Part shown: piece by piece, positions 6,282 through 8,367 of the stretch
How positions within the stretch are numbered: position 1 is the stretch's first letter
How the letters are laid out: every line of letters begins with the position of its first letter
Origin: Candidatus Altarchaeales archaeon
GTDB lineage: Archaea; Altiarchaeota; Altiarchaeia; IMC4; QMZM01
Length of the DNA: 8,367 nt
Reading direction: 5' to 3'
NCBI GenBank assembly: GCA_003663045.1
Contig: QMZG01000052.1
Span: 1 to 8,367 of the forward strand
The notes under the pieces: generated by a model
What the model was told of the DNA's origin: nothing
Database searches by the model: none
The model's input: only the letters and a program-made list of their open reading frames with translations
Program-made: the position numbers and the translations under genes

Positions 6282-6870
6282 TCGTATATGAGTTTAATGC
6301 ACCGAGGGTGTTTGAGGTTTCTGTAGATTCAACTCTGATGTTTGCATTTCCGTTCTGATCGTATGGAGGCACTTTCATAGTCATCGTAAACTTCAGTATT
6401 CCATCTGTAAACGATGGTTTGAGGCTTGTAATGTATCCGTCTGCCGCTATAAATCTTAATCCCTGCTTTGAAGTAGATGATAAAGCTCCTGCCGCACTCG
6501 TCATTGAAGTATCGTCTGTCCACAATATTACTATTCTGTGTTTGTTTCTCGTTCTGGTTGCAGAGATTTGCTGTGGATCGTTCGATGGAGCATCCCAGAA
6601 ATGACCGAAGAATCCTCTACCCGTTCCAGATGCTTGATCGTCTGGAGTTGCGGCTTCAATTGCATATCCCTCCAATGTAATTGTCGTGTCTGCTTCTGGA
6701 GTAAATTTAACTACTCTTCCTCCACCGAGAGTTGCTATTCCTTCAATGTCTCTGTCTCCCAGATCAATGTCTGCCGTTTCTAACAGAGCCTCATAATTAT
6801 AATCTGTTCCGTCTACTTCTGTAATGGTAATCAAACACTCTTCACCCCATGCTCCAGCCTTTAAAGCCAT
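6265..6870 (-). CDS. Major tail tube protein
   Basis: This 201-residue, beta-strand-rich protein, with many Thr, Ser, Gly and Asp residues and no cysteine, is probably the tail tube subunit that forms stacked hexameric rings. It shows the pattern of tube proteins: an N-terminal ITITEVDGTDYNYEALLE, then DIDLGDRDIEGIATLGGGRVVKF with alternating strands, TTITLEGYAIEA (60-71), and a C-terminal half with LKPSFTDGILKFTMTMKVPP (150-169), a strand pair typical of a beta-sandwich tube domain. A strong ribosome binding site, AAGGTGA (6884-6878), lies 7 bases before the ATG, consistent with a highly expressed virion protein. It lies between connector genes and the chaperone/tape measure set. The Thr/Ser-rich surface could be a glycan acceptor for the next gene's enzyme, which is speculation. 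Confidence 0.78.
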   Translation of the reverse strand: MALKAGAWGEECLITITEVDGTDYNYEALLETADIDLGDRDIEGIATLGGGRVVKFTPEADTTITLEGYAIEAATPDDQASGTGRGFFGHFWDAPSNDPQQISATRTRNKHRIVILWTDDTSMTSAAGALSSTSKQGLRFIAADGYITSLKPSFTDGILKFTMTMKVPPYDQNGNANIRVESTETSNTLGALNSYTSGTKW

Positions 6871-6872
6871 TT

Positions 6873-7109
6873 TTATATCACCTTCTTTGTCTTAGATTTA
6901 TTCTGTTTTTTAATGTTTTCTTTTTCTGGTTTAATCTTCTTTTCTGATTCGTCTATTTCTGTAACCTTAAACGCAAGGTTGTTTATGTATTCGTCTGGTT
7001 TTGTAGTAATTGTGCTTTCTCCTTTCTTCAGCAATACATATTCGTTCTTTTCGTTTAACACTCTTCTGACATCACCTACCAGATTTTTAACCCTGTATCT
7101 TTTAACCAT
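6873..7109 (-). CDS. Small lysine-rich protein upstream of the tail tube gene
   Basis: This protein of about 78 residues has a small beta-rich N-terminal part (YRVKNLVGDVRRVLN through NLAFKVTEI) and a highly charged lysine-rich C-terminal tail (KKIKPEKENIKKQNKSKTKKVI) that is likely disordered. Small proteins of this kind are common between neck and tube genes in tailed viruses, but I do not recognise a family. I prefer the ATG at 7109 with the partial binding site AAGTGA just upstream (about 7120-7115); a GTG at 7118 would add three residues but falls inside that site. The stop lies only 2 bases before the tube gene start, and the tube gene's binding site lies inside this gene's end. Confidence 0.65.
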   Translation of the reverse strand: MVKRYRVKNLVGDVRRVLNEKNEYVLLKKGESTITTKPDEYINNLAFKVTEIDESEKKIKPEKENIKKQNKSKTKKVI

Positions 7110-7151
7110 TTTAATCACTTATTTAAATTTATAATATTTGTGCGATTTAAA
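7110..7151 (-). promoter_or_regulatory. Possible promoter before the tail tube pair
   Basis: This gap of about 42 bases contains two copies of the palindrome ATTTAAAT (7121-7128 and 7145-7152, the second reaching into the preceding gene's stop) and ATTATAAATTTAAATAA on the coding strand, a reasonable archaeal TATA-like stretch. A local promoter would help express the abundant tube protein. The match is weak in AT-rich DNA, and the paired palindromes could equally be a regulator site. Confidence 0.27.
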
Positions 7152-7691
7152 TTACGGTAATCTGCTTAGTTTCAGTGCTCTTTCCATTGCGTAGTCCATT
7201 AGATGTGGTAATTCGCTCTTTGCCTCTTCAAATCCTTTCTTTACATAGTGATAACCTTTAACTCTACCAAGACTCTTCTTTACATAAAAGTGTCTTCCTT
7301 CAGAAATCCAATGCATCGCTTTACCTTGTCTCGGTTTTCTCTCCTCTATTGAACCTCTCTCCCAAGTTAAAGCCATTGGATGTTCAGGCCATGTAAAAGG
7401 TGCTCCGCTTTTAGGAGATTCGTATCCCTGCTTAATACTTCCTACTCCTGCTGGTCTCATGTATTCAACGCTTACTTCTATTTTATCTGGTGCTTTTCTC
7501 GTTACGAATACTTGATCTCTTAATTTATCTTTAAGATGTGGAGGAATGTTTCGTCTGATCGCCCTTCTCAACGCCAATCCATATTCATGTATTAGTGCTT
7601 CTCCTCCTTTTACTATTGATGGATACAATTTTTTTAAGTAATCACTTGTAGCGTCGTATCCGCTCAATGTTGTGTATATGTGTATTGGCAT
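7152..7691 (-). CDS. HK97 gp10-like neck / head-tail joining protein
   Basis: This 179-residue protein has an N-terminal helix (about 23-48) with ALRRAIRRNIPPHLKDKLRDQVFVTRK, resembling the HK97 gp10 pattern in which a helix is followed by a proline and a leucine-arginine turn before a beta strand. Next comes KIEVSVEYMRPAG and a Gly/Pro-rich loop (SIKQGYESPKSGAPFTWPEHPM). The C-terminal part (VKKSLGRVKGYHYVKKGFEEAKSELPHLMDYAME) matches the family's closing helix after a pF/hY motif. Proteins of this class sit at the head-tail interface. The strongly basic sequence fits contact with DNA in the neck. The ATG at 7691 follows the previous stop by 9 bases and has no clear ribosome binding site, so coupling is likely. 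Confidence 0.68.
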   Translation of the reverse strand: MPIHIYTTLSGYDATSDYLKKLYPSIVKGGEALIHEYGLALRRAIRRNIPPHLKDKLRDQVFVTRKAPDKIEVSVEYMRPAGVGSIKQGYESPKSGAPFTWPEHPMALTWERGSIEERKPRQGKAMHWISEGRHFYVKKSLGRVKGYHYVKKGFEEAKSELPHLMDYAMERALKLSRLP

Positions 7692-7700
7692 TTTATTTAA

Positions 7701-8177
7701 TTATATCCCATAATATTTGAAGGTTACGGTTATTCTTTTTGCTCTGATAATTTCTGGCTTGGTTCCCTGATAAAAGTCTTCAGATACTTCCGAGTATGAT
7801 TTAAACTTTAAGTAGTTCTGCTTGAATGTGTATGTTCCGTCTCCTTTAGAGTTATCCTGTAAAATAGTCATTATCTCGTCAGAGACTGTGTTTCTATCGG
7901 CAATTTTATCTGCCCACAGTCTTATTTCGAATGTTAAGAATTCGTTTAAGTAAGAATTACCTGCAATGTCTAACTGCTTCATTCTCTTGTCAATTAAATC
8001 TATAACTACGAATGGATAACCAGCACTGTCGATGTCTTTCTTTGTAGCGTTAGTCATAAATATCCAAGAAGAATTGTCTCCTCTGGAAGACGGATCAGTC
8101 AGGTTCTCTCTCAGTACATCTCTAATGAATTTTAGAGCAGTGTTTCCCAAATTCGATTTAGTTACTTGTACTCCCAT
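7701..8177 (-). CDS. Tail terminator-like / tail completion protein
   Basis: This 158-residue protein begins with a helix (NTALKFIRDVLRENL) and then GYPFVVIDLIDKRMKQLDIAG, a P-x-V-V-I-D strand followed by a basic turn, which resembles gpU-type tail terminators that cap the tube and join it to the head. Central residues FLTFEIRLWADKIADRNTVSDEIMTILQ give the strand-then-helix pattern of that fold, and the C-terminus EIIRAKRITVTFKYYGI is a final strand. A binding site GAGGTT (8186-8181) precedes the ATG at 8177. It is the first gene of the visible operon. The usual order places the gp10-like protein first and the terminator after it; here the order is reversed. The assignment rests on fold pattern and place. 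Confidence 0.6.
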   Translation of the reverse strand: MGVQVTKSNLGNTALKFIRDVLRENLTDPSSRGDNSSWIFMTNATKKDIDSAGYPFVVIDLIDKRMKQLDIAGNSYLNEFLTFEIRLWADKIADRNTVSDEIMTILQDNSKGDGTYTFKQNYLKFKSYSEVSEDFYQGTKPEIIRAKRITVTFKYYGI

Positions 8178-8180
8178 TCT

Positions 8181-8194
8181 AACCTCAACAGGTT
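8181..8194 (-). promoter_or_regulatory. Small hairpin covering the ribosome binding site of the first gene
   Basis: AACCT (8181-8185) and AGGTT (8190-8194) form a 5-base-pair stem with a 4-base loop. On the mRNA this stem includes most of the GAGGTT binding site of the gene starting at 8177, so it could limit ribosome access. The stem is short and would be weak at high temperature. Confidence 0.35.
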
Positions 8195-8200
8195 ATTTAA

Positions 8201-8224
8201 CAGATTATTCCAGCGAATAATCTG
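8201..8224. promoter_or_regulatory. 10-base-pair perfect hairpin or palindromic operator in the leader
   Basis: CAGATTATTC (8201-8210) and GAATAATCTG (8215-8224) are perfect inverted copies around the 4-base spacer CAGC. It lies about 25 bases upstream of the first start codon. As DNA it has the symmetry of a dimeric regulator's operator, for example for a ribbon-helix-helix or winged-helix protein; as RNA it would be a strong stem in the 5' leader. No T-run follows on either strand that would make it a clear terminator. Confidence 0.6.
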
Positions 8225-8367
8225 CTTGAGTTAATCTACCGTTATTGTTTATTAATTTTATTAATTATTATTTATACTTAAATATGAATTTAAATATTAA
8301 TTGATTTAGAAATTATTTAAAGTATTAGGTTTTCTTATTATAATATATAATTCGAATTTTTTTAAAA
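8225..8367 (-). promoter_or_regulatory. AT-rich intergenic region, probable late promoter region
   Basis: I see no gene here; stops occur in all frames on both strands. The stretch is extremely AT-rich. On the coding strand TATAAATA (8276-8269) and TTATATATTATAA (about 8350-8338) are archaeal TATA-like. A start about 27 bases downstream of the first would give a leader of roughly 70 bases that includes both hairpins. AATTCGAATT (8349-8358) is a 10-base palindrome that could be another operator. Exact boxes cannot be fixed by eye in such biased sequence. Confidence 0.4.

Noticed and set aside
1..8367. tRNA genes, CRISPR arrays, insertion sequences, attachment sites
   Set aside because: No cloverleaf with a T-arm core, no regularly spaced repeats, no transposase frame and no long direct repeat was seen on either strand.

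Overview
The window is a block of late structural genes from a tailed (Caudoviricetes-type) virus or provirus. Every supported gene lies on the minus strand, so the region reads right to left. Genes are tightly packed, often overlapping by 4 to 35 bases, as in one long late operon. The DNA is AT-rich, arginine is mostly encoded by AGA, and the proteins are rich in Lys, Glu and Ile. Several starts carry ribosome binding sites of the GAGGTGA/AAGGTGA type, and some others have no visible site. Together this suggests a thermophilic, AT-rich host, most plausibly an archaeon, but no gene in the window proves the host domain. No integrase, terminase, capsid or replication gene is present, so virus and provirus cannot be told apart.

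Layout in transcription order: an AT-rich leader with two hairpins (8178-8367); a tail-terminator-like protein (8177-7701); an HK97 gp10-like neck protein (7691-7152); a small lysine-rich protein (7109-6873); the probable major tail tube protein (6870-6265); a family 2-like glycosyltransferase (6281-5364), ending in a strong hairpin; a glycosyltransferase-methyltransferase fusion (5294-4158); two related ribbon-helix-helix-like small proteins (4171-3890 and 3924-3601); two tail assembly chaperones resembling lambda G and T (3604-3182 and 3178-2957); the tape measure protein (2964-643); a distal-tail-like protein (615-154); and the first codons of one more gene (66-1) that leaves the window. 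There is no contractile sheath gene beside the tube gene, which favours a long non-contractile (siphovirus) tail. From 773 tape measure residues at about 1.5 angstrom each, the tail would be roughly 115 nm.

The backbone is a standard tail module: neck and terminator join head to tail, the tube polymerises around the tape measure, the G/T chaperones load the tape measure, and the distal protein starts the tip. The unusual part is the roughly 2.7 kb insert between tube and chaperones. It holds two sugar-transfer enzymes, one fused to a SAM methyltransferase, followed by two related small putative DNA-binding proteins. I infer a virus-encoded system that decorates virion (perhaps tail tube) or host surface proteins with a methylated glycan, with its own regulators. 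Other notable points are three exact-period 47-residue repeats in the tape measure, a G/T pair in one reading frame separated by tandem stops rather than by a frameshift, and no CTAG tetranucleotide anywhere in the window.
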